A DNA stretch of 64,000 nucleotides from assembly GCA_023395555.1 (NCBI GenBank), contig JAEWYQ010000041.1:8827-72826 (forward strand), given 5' to 3'. This document shows, in pieces, positions 55,596 to 63,954 of this stretch (the stretch's first letter is position 1; each line of letters begins with the position of its first letter). The notes below the pieces were generated by a model. It did no database searches. It was not told the origin of the DNA and saw only the letters and a program-made list of their open reading frames with translations. Position numbers and translations under genes: made by a program. The DNA comes from Bacillota bacterium. Its GTDB lineage: Bacteria > Bacillota > Clostridia > Lachnospirales > Lachnospiraceae.

Positions 55596-55718
55596 CTAAG
55601 TCAATAGAATAATACAATAATAATCTATACATGTACCTTTATTACCACAAATTCTTATAAAGCAAAAATTATCTGGATGCATCATACTCATATTATTAGG
55701 AACTTTAAGCCACTCCAT
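55596..55718 (-). CDS. Cys-rich precursor peptide B, 40 residues
   Basis: Starts MEWLKVPNNMSMMHPDN. Cysteines at 19, 24, 30 and 35 form two CX4C pairs (CFIRIC, CIDYYC). Strong TAGGAGGTG ribosome site, partly inside the stop region of the upstream precursor. The M-E-W-L-x-x-P start is shared with precursors A and C, so it is probably the leader element read by the radical SAM enzymes. Confidence 0.75.
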   Translation of the reverse strand: MEWLKVPNNMSMMHPDNFCFIRICGNKGTCIDYYCIILLT

Positions 55719-55729
55719 TATAACACCTC

Positions 55730-55882
55730 CTACGGAAAGGGCACCCCGTCATCAATTATACAAGGCATTTTTGTGAAACAGAAACGTATAACACATTGTT
55801 GATCTCCACTCTTATCTCTGCTCCAACAAAAATTAAAGATACAATAGTCGTCTGACATTTTTGGAAATTGCAGCCACTCCAT
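55730..55882 (-). CDS. Cys-rich precursor peptide A, 50 residues
   Basis: Starts MEWLQFPKMSDDY. Cysteines at 14, 19, 30, 35 and 41: CX4C pairs CIFNFC and CVIRFC plus a single Cys. AAGGAGGTACTAA precedes the ATG. Followed eleven bases later by precursor B. The acidic/hydrophobic tail (CIIDDGVPFP) ends without a basic stretch. No Gly-Gly leader cut site, so export is not by a standard C39 exporter. Confidence 0.75.
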   Translation of the reverse strand: MEWLQFPKMSDDYCIFNFCWSRDKSGDQQCVIRFCFTKMPCIIDDGVPFP

Positions 55883-56027
55883 TTAGTACCTCCTTACTTA
55901 TATATGTAACGTAATAAGCCTACGTAAATCGTTTCGTTTTAAAGATAAACTAATTGTATTTATATTAAACATCTGCATTTCTTTAATATTTAATGCAAAT
56001 CATATGTTATAAAGTTTATTTTAGTAT

Positions 56028-56057
56028 AAAAGGGGTGGAATAAAAACCCCACCCTTT
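56028..56057 (-). terminator. Terminator/attenuator after precursor C
   Basis: On the minus strand AAAAGGGTGG pairs with CCACCCCTTTT (one bulge), followed by T-rich ATAC. It lies just after the precursor C stop and before precursors A and B, and would give precursor C more mRNA than the genes beyond. Confidence 0.75.
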
Positions 56058-56066
56058 TTTGTGGAT

Positions 56067-56255
56067 TTAAAAGTAAATAAAACAGCTTCTTGAGTCACAA
56101 CTATCTGTACTACAACCTAAAATAGGACAAAATAGAGTAGCACATGGAGTACTCTTACCAACACATTCACACGATCTTGGTGTAAATATATAACATGGAC
56201 ATCCGTGAACTGGCGCACTGTGGGAACCTGTCCCCGGTTGTTGCAACCATTTCAT
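56067..56255 (-). CDS. Cys-rich precursor peptide C, 62 residues, five-residue Cys period
   Basis: Starts MKWLQQPGTG. Nine cysteines at 19, 21, 29, 31, 38, 43, 48, 53 and 58. The last five are exactly five residues apart (CX4 repeated), and CPC and CEC stand ten residues apart. GGAAGGAGG ribosome site follows the stop of the radical SAM gene. The shared leader and CX4C pattern make it a member of the same peptide family as A and B. Confidence 0.82.
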   Translation of the reverse strand: MKWLQQPGTGSHSAPVHGCPCYIFTPRSCECVGKSTPCATLFCPILGCSTDSCDSRSCFIYF

Positions 56256-56270
56256 GTTAATACCTCCTTC

Positions 56271-57545
56271 CTAGTTTATATTAGTATGTAAAAGTAAATC
56301 TAACATACCGTCGTAGTTAAATTTTATAGGTCTACATTTTTTTCTACCTACTCTTATACGCTGATACGGACACCCTCCCATACATATCGGTAATAGTTTA
56401 CAAGAAATACAATCCTTATCAGCATACTGATCGTATAGTAACCAACTATTCACATTAGTATATGATTTAATACCTTCATAAACATTACCAATAGAAAATT
56501 CAGGCCTCCCAATGTCATTCCAACACTTATAATAGTCACCGTTAGGTCCAATAACAACTGTATTAATATTAGTTGCACCACAATAATTATATTTATGTAG
56601 TGGCATTGACACAACATTAAAACCCTTTTTTGCTGATTCTTTTAAAAAGTGAAGTTCATATTTGCTGAAATCCGCCATAGATAGACATGTATCATCTTCC
56701 ATAATGTTATTAATGTTTTCAACAGGGGCAATATAAAGTGATACTTTTCCCTGTAAATTATGAGATTCCAAATCTTCTATTAATCTTGTGGCAGTATTAC
56801 AATTGGACGAATCAATATTTACGCGTATTGTTATTTTCACATGAGAACTAGCTTTAACAATATTCTCTATAAGTTTCTTATATGTTGAAGAATCCGTTTC
56901 GTGTACTCTTCTCTTATTATGAGACTCTTCGTTACCATCTAATGTTATTTGTACATCTGTAATATGTAATTCTTGTAATTCTTGTGCCATATTCTCAGAT
57001 AACAAATATCCATTCGTTATAATATTAGCTTGATATATATTAAGTGAGCCACTTTCAATTAAATTTAAAAACTCTTTTGATAACCTTTTAATCACATCAA
57101 ATCTTAATAGGGGTTCTCCGCCATACCATGAAACTCTAAGTTCTGAAGAGGATGTAGTCTTGTTCACTACTAACTCTAAAATTTTATCTTCTACTTCTTT
57201 TGGCATATTATCATGATTAGCTCCTGTTTCATAACAATATGAGCAACGGAAATTACAGTATGTTGTCGGAGCTATAGTCATATTTAAACCTTGAGCACCA
57301 TATTGATTAACTCTACTAAATAATTTTAAGTTATGAAGTTCATCTATACCGTCTTCAATTATCATTTCCCCCTTTTTTAACTGATTTATTAAATCATTAT
57401 CATTAAATATATTACTATTTACTAACGCTCTATATAGTTTCGCATTCTCATCATCTAATAAAAGAACACCAGAAGAAATTGTATTAAATATTAATAGGTT
57501 ACCATCCTCAACATCTTTAACAATATTGTACTTTGATAATTGCAT
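56271..57545 (-). CDS. Radical SAM/SPASM peptide maturase C, island 2
   Basis: 424 residues, same architecture as the enzyme at 54.2 kb: recognition-like N-terminus (ISSGVLLLDDENAKLYRALV, LKKGEMIIEDGIDEL), C97xxxC101xxC104 (CNFRCSYCYETG), WYGGEPLLRF, VQITLDGNEESHNKRR, SPASM CGATNINTVVIGPNGDYYKC, CISCKLLPICMGGC, KC. Directly upstream of precursor C, which is its likely substrate, while its paralogue serves A and B. First gene of the island; no firm promoter seen. Confidence 0.92.
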   Translation of the reverse strand: MQLSKYNIVKDVEDGNLLIFNTISSGVLLLDDENAKLYRALVNSNIFNDNDLINQLKKGEMIIEDGIDELHNLKLFSRVNQYGAQGLNMTIAPTTYCNFRCSYCYETGANHDNMPKEVEDKILELVVNKTTSSSELRVSWYGGEPLLRFDVIKRLSKEFLNLIESGSLNIYQANIITNGYLLSENMAQELQELHITDVQITLDGNEESHNKRRVHETDSSTYKKLIENIVKASSHVKITIRVNIDSSNCNTATRLIEDLESHNLQGKVSLYIAPVENINNIMEDDTCLSMADFSKYELHFLKESAKKGFNVVSMPLHKYNYCGATNINTVVIGPNGDYYKCWNDIGRPEFSIGNVYEGIKSYTNVNSWLLYDQYADKDCISCKLLPICMGGCPYQRIRVGRKKCRPIKFNYDGMLDLLLHTNIN

Positions 57546-57599
57546 TATTACTTCCTTCCTATTCTGTCAAGCCTAAATCTATTAATTTTACTGGCTTTG

Positions 57600-58094
57600 A
57601 CGATTTTATTTACCTCTTAAAACAGAGCCGAGAGTGATGAATATCGTAGTATCATGTACCGAATAGTCAATTTCAGGGTATACCTTTAAAAGCATCCTTT
57701 TTATCTGCTTTATAAAGGCTATTTTCCCTCTGTTTGACTATGATGATGAACCTTCCGTGTCTAAGGGGATCGTGTCCCAACTTCCTTCGTACCATCTATT
57801 CATACACTGAGTGCTAGCCAAGCTCCTAGACGGGGTCTATGCCCCACGGAAAAAACCGATGCCAGCTACAGCTCTTGTTTTTCATTTGATTGTTACCGAC
57901 CCTACATTTCTCATCCCGGTACTGAATAAATCAGTGGACGCTATACCGTTATAATCATTATACAGTCTTGGTGCTGATTCAGTTCTTCTTCTAACTCCAT
58001 CGTTTGCGGGTTTCTTATCCAGAACCCTGCCCAGCCTCCGTTCTTTAACAGAAGTTCGGCAAGGGTCTGAAAATATACTGCTTTATTTTTCTTT
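57600..58094 (-). other. Non-coding stretch, possible IS110 end
   Basis: No gene seen. On the minus strand it continues from the IS110 transposase remnant and contains short self-complementary pieces (GGGGCATAGACCCC). IS110-group elements carry a structured guide RNA in a non-coding end, so this may be such an end. Weak; it rests on position. Confidence 0.3.
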
Positions 58095-58950
58095 ATGCAA
58101 CTGCCTGCTTTATCGCGGCAACCGGACGTTTGATATCCTTAAGTAGCTTGTTTGGATTGTATCTGGTTCCTGTCTTGAAAATCGTATATATAGCCCTAAA
58201 ATCTTGCATGCTATCACAATCAGTGACTGCATCTTCTTAAGCGGATTATCCGTTCTTGTTGTGTAATAAATATGCAACTCCTTAAACTCATCAGCATGTT
58301 ATACCGCTGACTTTGCTGCTTGGAATAACCAGTATCTTAGCCGTTTGCGTCCCCTGTGGCTGATTTTGGTCTGTCCTTTATGCTTACCGGAGCTACATGC
58401 TACAAGACCCATTCCACTTGATTTTTGTATTTCCTTTACGTCATCAAACCTGTTTATATCACCCAATTCAGCAAGTATTCCAGCCAGAATTGTTTCTTCA
58501 ACTCCATTGATTTCAAGGATGTTCTCTGCATATGGTATTTTCATACATTTCTTATGAAGTTTATTTTCAATCGTATCCAGCTGTTCATCCAGATTTGTGA
58601 TCTGCTGGGCAAGCCACTTGATTGCTTTTCTTCCTGCATCTATTCCATCGGTCAGACCTATACTTAACTTTGCATAGTTCGCTATCACACTGGCTCTGCT
58701 GTAACCGCGTCCTCTCAGTTTCACCTCATGCCAAATGTCTCTTAACCCATATGCCCCAAGTTCGAGAATGTCGGTCGGAATAGGTGCTATTTTCAGTATC
58801 TCAAGTGCATATGTACCTTCAATCTTTCCGAATGCCTCCATGTATTCTGGAAAATATATCTTCATTTCACGATGAAGCCGGTTGCTTAGGATCTTTTCTG
58901 TCATCCTTAAGCTGGCTGTTATCCTCGATTTCTTTGCTCTGCGTTATGTC
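58095..58950 (-). pseudogene. IS110-family transposase remnant
   Basis: Minus strand: the C-terminal half of an IS110 transposase (LEILKIAPIPTDILELGAYGLRDIW, IPYAENILEINGVEETILAGILAELGDINRFDDVKEIQKSSGMGL, SGKHKGQTKISHRGRKRLRYWLF) is open from 58904 to 58299. It is then stopped and continues in another frame (DEFKELHIYYTTRTDNPLKKMQS...). The N-terminal DEDD catalytic domain is missing. It interrupts the small recognition-domain-like gene next to it. Confidence 0.85.
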
Positions 58951-59173
58951 CAACGACTTCTTCATCCTTAAAATATCCTTGTTCTTGTAATGTATTATAA
59001 AGAATTTGCTGCTCCTCAGTTAAAATTTCATCTGTTATGGAATTTTCATTACATATTAATTCTTCTAAAAAAGCCTTTCCGTCAGTTGATAATCCAATAA
59101 CAGAGCTATTGTTGATATTACCGATCATATCAATTCCTTTAATTTGAAATTGCACCACATTATTATTAAACAT
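58919..59173 (-). CDS. Truncated recognition-domain-like protein
   Basis: 84 residues. NNSSVIGLSTDGKAFLEELI, EEQQILYNTLQEQGYFKDEE resembles the N-terminal peptide-recognition region of radical SAM maturases (compare the first 80 residues of the enzymes at 34 and 54 kb). The final HNAEQRNRG already belongs to the IS110 remnant, so this is the start of a larger gene cut by the insertion, perhaps a radical SAM gene. AGAGGAA is correctly spaced before the ATG. Confidence 0.55.
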   Translation of the reverse strand: MFNNNVVQFQIKGIDMIGNINNSSVIGLSTDGKAFLEELICNENSITDEILTEEQQILYNTLQEQGYFKDEEVVGHNAEQRNRG

Positions 59174-59267
59174 AATTTTTCCTCTTATTTTGGAATATAT
59201 TTAGTTGATCATATGTAAGGATTATACATGAAAAATGTTGGGATTTTTTGCATCAGTATTATAAAAA

Positions 59268-59330
59268 TTATCCAAAAATAAACTTAATTAAATCTTCTAA
59301 TAATCCACACATTGATACAAATTTATCCAT
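59268..59330 (-). CDS. 20-residue amphipathic peptide
   Basis: MDKFVSMCGLLEDLIKFIFG, with GAGGAGGTG seven bases before ATG 59330. On a helical wheel D2, S6, D13 and K16 lie on one face and the large hydrophobics on the other. It is the first gene behind the LytTR-type promoter and has a paralogue in the same place at 35.8 kb. Roles to consider: signal peptide for the adjacent AgrC-type kinase, or a small membrane-active peptide. No AgrB processing enzyme is in the window. Confidence 0.6.
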   Translation of the reverse strand: MDKFVSMCGLLEDLIKFIFG

Positions 59331-59367
59331 AATATTCACCTCCTCATCTACACTCTAGCACGTGAAT

Positions 59368-59420
59368 ATTATGGATATCAAGTATTACTCCTTTAACGGT
59401 CAGATAACTCCCTTAACGGT
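59368..59420 (-). promoter_or_regulatory. Target promoter with two LytTR-type direct repeats, locus 3
   Basis: Minus strand ACCGTTAAG (59412-59420) and ACCGTTAAA (59392-59400), period 20 bp, then CATAAT (59368-59373) 18 bp further so that the second repeat covers the -35 position. Geometry identical to 35881-35933. Confidence 0.72.
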
Positions 59421-59438
59421 TGGGCCTCTATACCGAAC

Positions 59439-60740
59439 TTAGCAGATACATTCTTTCATGGGCAATATAATTGAGACATTAAACTCCCCAGGCTGAATAT
59501 CAAGTTGGAATAAGCCATTATTTTTTTTTACTAATTTTTTAACATTTTTCAACCCGATTCCATGATTTTTATTGTCCGGCTTTTTTGTATACGGCAAGCC
59601 ATTAATCATAATATTATCTTCCAAATCAAAGCTATTTTGGATTTCCAGTTGAAAATTATTTGGAGTGGAATGCATATGAATATTCAAATACTTTCTTCCC
59701 TGTTGCTGGCGGATCAGTGCCTCAACCGCATTTTGCAACGGATTTGATAAAATGGAACATAATTCGACGTTGTTGATATCTAATATACCATTGCAGAAGC
59801 CGGCTACATGGATATCTACACCTTCTCCTAACCGGTGGATATTATAGTTTAGAATGGCATCAAGGATTTCATTACCTGTGGTATAGCTCTTTTTCTGTAT
59901 TTCCGATAGTGTAATTTGCATTTGCTCGATATACCGGCTGGCTTCTGCAAGATTTCCGGTTTTCGTTATCTCACTGAGGCACATGATATGGTTGCTGATA
60001 TCATGGCGGAAACTTCTGGTTTCTTCTTCTTTTGCAAGCATGATTTCATAATGGCTTTTTTGCAAATGTCTTAACAGATACTCTGTTTTCAACAGCTGCT
60101 TATAATTTTCATTTGCATTTCTGGTATAAATTATAAATAAGCCTAATATCACAATACCTGAATAAGATAATATAATTAATACATTACTAAGGATGGAAAA
60201 TCGCTTGCTATTTACATACTCTTCCGCATAACGAAGACTTATGACAGTCAGTAAAAGTGCGATTGCCATAACACCCATCGTTGCTGTTATAATATGGTGA
60301 GTATATTTTCCATTTATGTTGAATTTCCTTTTTTGTATTAATCCGACTATGAACCAAATTGTGATAAGTATGATATTGGCCAAAAGAAAGCGTCTTTCCT
60401 TCGTTACCGACAAATTCATATATTGTGATAACACCATATTTAGAAAAGCTTCAATTATTTCTATGCCGCAGGAAATAATAAATACACTTTTTAGAATAAT
60501 CCAGATCTTTTGATATAAAGAACCTTCTATTAATACAAAAGTAATGATAATTGCATTGGTGTAAATATAAAACGAATCACTGACAGGCAGCCCTGATATA
60601 CGGTATCCTGCTAAATACAAGACAAATAAAAGAATGCCGGATGGAATGTGCCATATTTTTTTGCCAAACAATATATAAGTTCCGGCGCAATAGGCCAGCG
60701 CGTGAAAAAAGGCTATAATAAAAACCTCTATCGTGCTCAA
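59439..60740 (-). CDS. AgrC-like sensor histidine kinase (HPK10 type)
   Basis: About 433 residues. Six to seven N-terminal membrane helices (~1-225) form the sensor; then SFRHDISNHIMCLSEI with the phospho-acceptor His, NPLQNAVEAL (N-box) and GIGLKNVKKLV (G-box), the kinase core of the AgrC/ComD group that senses peptides. Start: TTG 60740 has AGGAGGTGA five bases before, and that ribosome site is built from the last codons of the response-regulator gene. Only intact kinase of the three copies in the window. Confidence 0.9.
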   Translation of the reverse strand: MSTIEVFIIAFFHALAYCAGTYILFGKKIWHIPSGILLFVLYLAGYRISGLPVSDSFYIYTNAIIITFVLIEGSLYQKIWIILKSVFIISCGIEIIEAFLNMVLSQYMNLSVTKERRFLLANIILITIWFIVGLIQKRKFNINGKYTHHIITATMGVMAIALLLTVISLRYAEEYVNSKRFSILSNVLIILSYSGIVILGLFIIYTRNANENYKQLLKTEYLLRHLQKSHYEIMLAKEEETRSFRHDISNHIMCLSEITKTGNLAEASRYIEQMQITLSEIQKKSYTTGNEILDAILNYNIHRLGEGVDIHVAGFCNGILDINNVELCSILSNPLQNAVEALIRQQQGRKYLNIHMHSTPNNFQLEIQNSFDLEDNIMINGLPYTKKPDNKNHGIGLKNVKKLVKKNNGLFQLDIQPGEFNVSIILPMKECIC

Positions 60741-60744
60741 ATTG

Positions 60745-61443
60745 TCACCTCCTATAGTTGATATCAAAGAAAACGTATTTCTGCTCGAAGTCTTTTTGCT
60801 TTCTGCGGGAGATGGGAAAGCACTCTCCATCTATTATAAGTGTGGTTTCTTTATGATCTTCAACATATTGCATGTTCACTATGTATTGTTTATGAATGCG
60901 GCAGAATAACCGAGGATCTAACAATTCCTCTACCTCATTCAGTGACAAATCTCTGCGGAAATATTTGTTTTGAACCCTCGCTTCACAATACCCGTTAAAA
61001 GCTTTAAAGAATTTAATGTCTTTTTGCGGTATATTGCAGGGGATGCGATCCAAGTATAGAAGAAACACTTCTTCGCCTATCTTTATTTTTAACAGTGCCT
61101 CAATCGCTTCTTTAATCTCGGCAAACTCAAAAGGCTTTGTAACAAAGCGAAACGCATTTATTTTGAAGGAATCCTTATATCGTTCCGGATTACCGGTAGC
61201 CATAATGATCTTGCAAAGGGGATTTTCCTTATTAATAGCCCGTCCCGTTTCAAAGCCATCCATTTCCGGCATATCAATATCCAGAAAGACAGCATCGAGC
61301 TCTTTGATTTTGCCAAGCAGGAGGGAGCCGGATAGAAAAGGTGTTATTTCTGCCTTAATCTTCTTCTGGTCTAAACTCTGCTCCACTAATTGAGCAAGTA
61401 CTTTTACGACAATAGGTTCATCATCACATATTCCTATTTTCAT
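60745..61443 (-). CDS. LytTR-family response regulator (AgrA-like), locus 3
   Basis: 232 residues. Receiver with CDDEP, AVFLDIDMPEMDGFETG and FVTKPFEF; LytTR domain with FKAFNGYCEARVQ, FRRDLSLNEVEELLDPRLFCRIHKQYIV and SRRKQKDFEQKY. The usual LDIDMP acidic context is kept here, whereas the island 1 paralogue has LDAAMP. Stop TGA lies four bases before the kinase start. Probably controls the promoters at 59.4 and, by paralogy, 35.9 kb. Confidence 0.93.
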   Translation of the reverse strand: MKIGICDDEPIVVKVLAQLVEQSLDQKKIKAEITPFLSGSLLLGKIKELDAVFLDIDMPEMDGFETGRAINKENPLCKIIMATGNPERYKDSFKINAFRFVTKPFEFAEIKEAIEALLKIKIGEEVFLLYLDRIPCNIPQKDIKFFKAFNGYCEARVQNKYFRRDLSLNEVEELLDPRLFCRIHKQYIVNMQYVEDHKETTLIIDGECFPISRRKQKDFEQKYVFFDINYRR

Positions 61444-61484
61444 CCTTTATTCTCCTAAGCGCTGAGGAAATACTTTACATGGTT

Positions 61485-61513
61485 ATTTTAACCTAAACAA
61501 GTGTTCAAATCAA
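61485..61513 (-). promoter_or_regulatory. Promoter of the locus 3 two-component operon
   Basis: Minus strand TTGATT, 17 bp, TAAAAT, same boxes as at 37309-37337. Further upstream, GAAAGAAGTCTCTTTCTATC (61607-61626) is also shared with the island 1 side (starting at 37350). The rest of 61514-61740 shows no gene apart from the ribosome site GAGGTGG before 61741. Confidence 0.7.
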
Positions 61514-61740
61514 CATTATTTTACATTAAAATTACTTATTTTATTTAGTAAGAAAAGCTAATGCATAAAGGCATAGCTTAGTCTATATCAGCTGGTTGAC
61601 AGGGCTTCGAAAGAAGTCTCTTTCTATCTTTCGTAAAAAAGGATATAATTAAGATATAGAAAAAATTAGCTTCGTACAATTGTTTCATAATTATAAATGC
61701 GATAAATGAAAAACAATATAACCAAGAAAGAGGTGGTACT

Positions 61741-63126
61741 ATGCCATTGGTTGGGGCATTCATCGTACCCCATCCTCCGCTGATTATACCGGAGGTGGGA
61801 CGGGGAGAGGAAAGGAAGATAAGTAAGACAGTGGAGTGCTATCATGAGATTGCCAGGCGAATCGCCGGACTGAGGCCGGACACAATCATTATTACCTCAC
61901 CCCATTCCATTATGTATTCCGATTATTTTCACATATCTCCCGGAAAAAAGGCTAAGGGCAGCTTCCGCAAATATGGTGCGGGAGGGGTACAATTGCAGGC
62001 CGATTATGACGAAGAGTTTGTCCAGGCATTGGAGGCCTGTGCGGAACGAGACGGCATTGAAGCAGGAACTCTGGGAGAGAAGGATCCGGGGCTGGACCAT
62101 GGAACCATGGTTCCCATGTATTTTATCAACCAGTATTACAAGGACTACCGTCTGGTGCGGGTAGGGCTTTCCGGGTTATCTCTGCCGCTGCATTACCGTC
62201 TGGGTCAGTGCATGGAGAAGACTGCGGAAAAGCTGGACCGCAGGATTGTCCTTGTAGCCAGCGGAGATTTATCCCATAGGCTGAAAGAGGATGGGCCTTA
62301 CGGCTTTGCTCAGGAGGGAGTCGAATTTGACCGGCAGGTTACCCAGGCCATGAAAGAGGGGGATTTTCTTAAGCTTCTTGAATTTTCTCCGGATTTTTGT
62401 GAAGCGGCGGCGGAATGCGGCCTGAGATCCTTTCTTATCATGGCGGGGGCCCTTAGCGGGAAGTCCGCAGAGCCGGACTTTCTCTCCTATGAAGGACCCT
62501 TTGGCGTGGGATATGGCATTTGCGCCTACCGTATCACCGGCGAGGCGCCGGACCGGGATTTTGGTGCAATCTTTACACGGAAGCAGAGGGAGCTGGCCAG
62601 GGAGCTGCAGAAAAAGGAAGACCCCTATGTGCATTTGGCAAGACATTCCCTGGAGACCTATGTTATAACGGGGAAAGAAGCCGGGCTTCCTGACGGACTT
62701 CCGGAGGAGATGTTAAAAAAGCAGGCAGGAGTATTTGTTTCCCTGAAAAAGCATGGAAGTCTCAGGGGCTGTATTGGAACCATAGCACCGGTAACAGATT
62801 GTATCGCCAGGGAAATTCTTCGCAATGCCGTAAGCGCCGGTGAGGAGGATCCCAGATTTCCTCCGGTGACGGAAGAGGAGCTGGAGGAATTGGTTTATAG
62901 TGTGGACGTGCTTGCTCCGGCAGAGCCCATCGCCTCCATGGAAGAGCTGGATGTAAAGCGTTATGGGGTAATTGTGACCTCCGGAAGAAAACGGGGGCTT
63001 CTGCTTCCGAATCTGGAGGGCATTGATACGGTGGAGCGGCAGGTGGCTATTGCCAGGAAGAAGGCAGGAATTTATGACAATGAGAAGGTTTCTCTGGAGC
63101 GCTTTGAGGTGGTGAGACACCAATGA
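61741..63126 (+). CDS. AmmeMemoRadiSam proteins B and A fused (MEMO1-AMMECR1)
   Basis: 461 residues. Residues ~1-265: MEMO1/dioxygenase-like fold (GAFIVPHPPLIIPEVGRGEE, TIIITSPHS, DHGTMVPMYFI, VLVASGDLSHRL) with metal-type His residues. Residues ~285-455: AMMECR1 domain with its signature LRGCIGT and DPRFPPVTEEELEELVYSVDVL. The two domains plus the radical SAM enzyme encoded next form the widespread AmmeMemoRadiSam system. Its pathway is not settled. The gene overlaps the next by four bases (ATGA). Confidence 0.92.
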   Translation: MPLVGAFIVPHPPLIIPEVGRGEERKISKTVECYHEIARRIAGLRPDTIIITSPHSIMYSDYFHISPGKKAKGSFRKYGAGGVQLQADYDEEFVQALEACAERDGIEAGTLGEKDPGLDHGTMVPMYFINQYYKDYRLVRVGLSGLSLPLHYRLGQCMEKTAEKLDRRIVLVASGDLSHRLKEDGPYGFAQEGVEFDRQVTQAMKEGDFLKLLEFSPDFCEAAAECGLRSFLIMAGALSGKSAEPDFLSYEGPFGVGYGICAYRITGEAPDRDFGAIFTRKQRELARELQKKEDPYVHLARHSLETYVITGKEAGLPDGLPEEMLKKQAGVFVSLKKHGSLRGCIGTIAPVTDCIAREILRNAVSAGEEDPRFPPVTEEELEELVYSVDVLAPAEPIASMEELDVKRYGVIVTSGRKRGLLLPNLEGIDTVERQVAIARKKAGIYDNEKVSLERFEVVRHQ

Positions 63127-63950
63127 GAACGGAATGCGGAATTTGTCCCCATCATTGTAAAATCGAAGAAGACCATGCCGGATTATGCAAGGCTAGGATA
63201 AATCGCGGCGGGAAGATTGTCAGCGGGAATTATGGGAAACTGACTGCCCTCGCTTTAGACCCTATTGAGAAGAAGCCGCTGTATCATTTTTATCCCGGCA
63301 GCAGGATTCTGTCTGTGGGCAGCTATGGCTGTAACTTGAGCTGCCCCTTTTGCCAGAACTGCGATATCTCCATGGTGGGAGAAGAGGAGATCGAGATCCA
63401 GGAGATTACCTGTGAAGAGCTGGTACACAAGGCGCTGACACTCCGATTCAGGGGAAATATCGGGATTGCCTACACCTATAATGAGCCTTTGATTGGATAT
63501 GAGTTCGTTCGTGACTGTGCCTGGGAAGCCAAAAGGCATGACCTTAAGAATGTGGTCGTGACCAATGGCTATATCTGTGAGGAACCCTTAAAGGAGCTGC
63601 TTCCTTGCATAGATGCCTTTAATATTGACTTGAAGGGCTTTACAGAGGAATTTTACCATAGGCTGGGAGGAGACCTGGCTACCGTGAAACGTACGATTTT
63701 GCTGGCAGCAGAGCGGTGCCATGTGGAGGTAACGACCCTCATCATTCCAGAGGAAAATGACAGGGAAGAAGAGATGCTGGAGCTGTCCTGCTGGCTGGCA
63801 GGAATAGACCCGAATATTCCCCTCCATATCTCGCGCTTCTTCCCGCGGTGGAAGATGCAGGACAGAGAGGCCACCCCGGTGAAGAAAATATACCGCCTTG
63901 CCAGGATTGCACGTCAGAAACTGAAATTTGTGTATGAAGGGAATTGTTGA
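63123..63950 (+). CDS. AmmeMemoRadiSam system radical SAM enzyme
   Basis: 275 residues. N-terminal Cys motif CGICPHHCKIEEDHAGLCKAR (extra cluster or zinc site), radical SAM motif CNLSCPFCQNC, TYNEPLIGYEF, VVVTNGYICEEPL, FNIDLKGFTEEFY, HISRFFPRWKMQDREATP. The pyruvate-formate-lyase-activating-enzyme-like form seen with MEMO1/AMMECR1 domains. Shorter than the archaeal forms but all motifs present. Ends at TGA 63948-63950. Confidence 0.93.
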   Translation: MRTECGICPHHCKIEEDHAGLCKARINRGGKIVSGNYGKLTALALDPIEKKPLYHFYPGSRILSVGSYGCNLSCPFCQNCDISMVGEEEIEIQEITCEELVHKALTLRFRGNIGIAYTYNEPLIGYEFVRDCAWEAKRHDLKNVVVTNGYICEEPLKELLPCIDAFNIDLKGFTEEFYHRLGGDLATVKRTILLAAERCHVEVTTLIIPEENDREEEMLELSCWLAGIDPNIPLHISRFFPRWKMQDREATPVKKIYRLARIARQKLKFVYEGNC

Positions 63951-63954
63951 GGGA

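Noticed and set aside
59268-59330. Calling the 20-residue peptide AgrD
   Set aside because: Its single Cys is followed by a hydrophobic/charged helix rather than a short thiolactone ring and acidic tail, and no AgrB gene is present.
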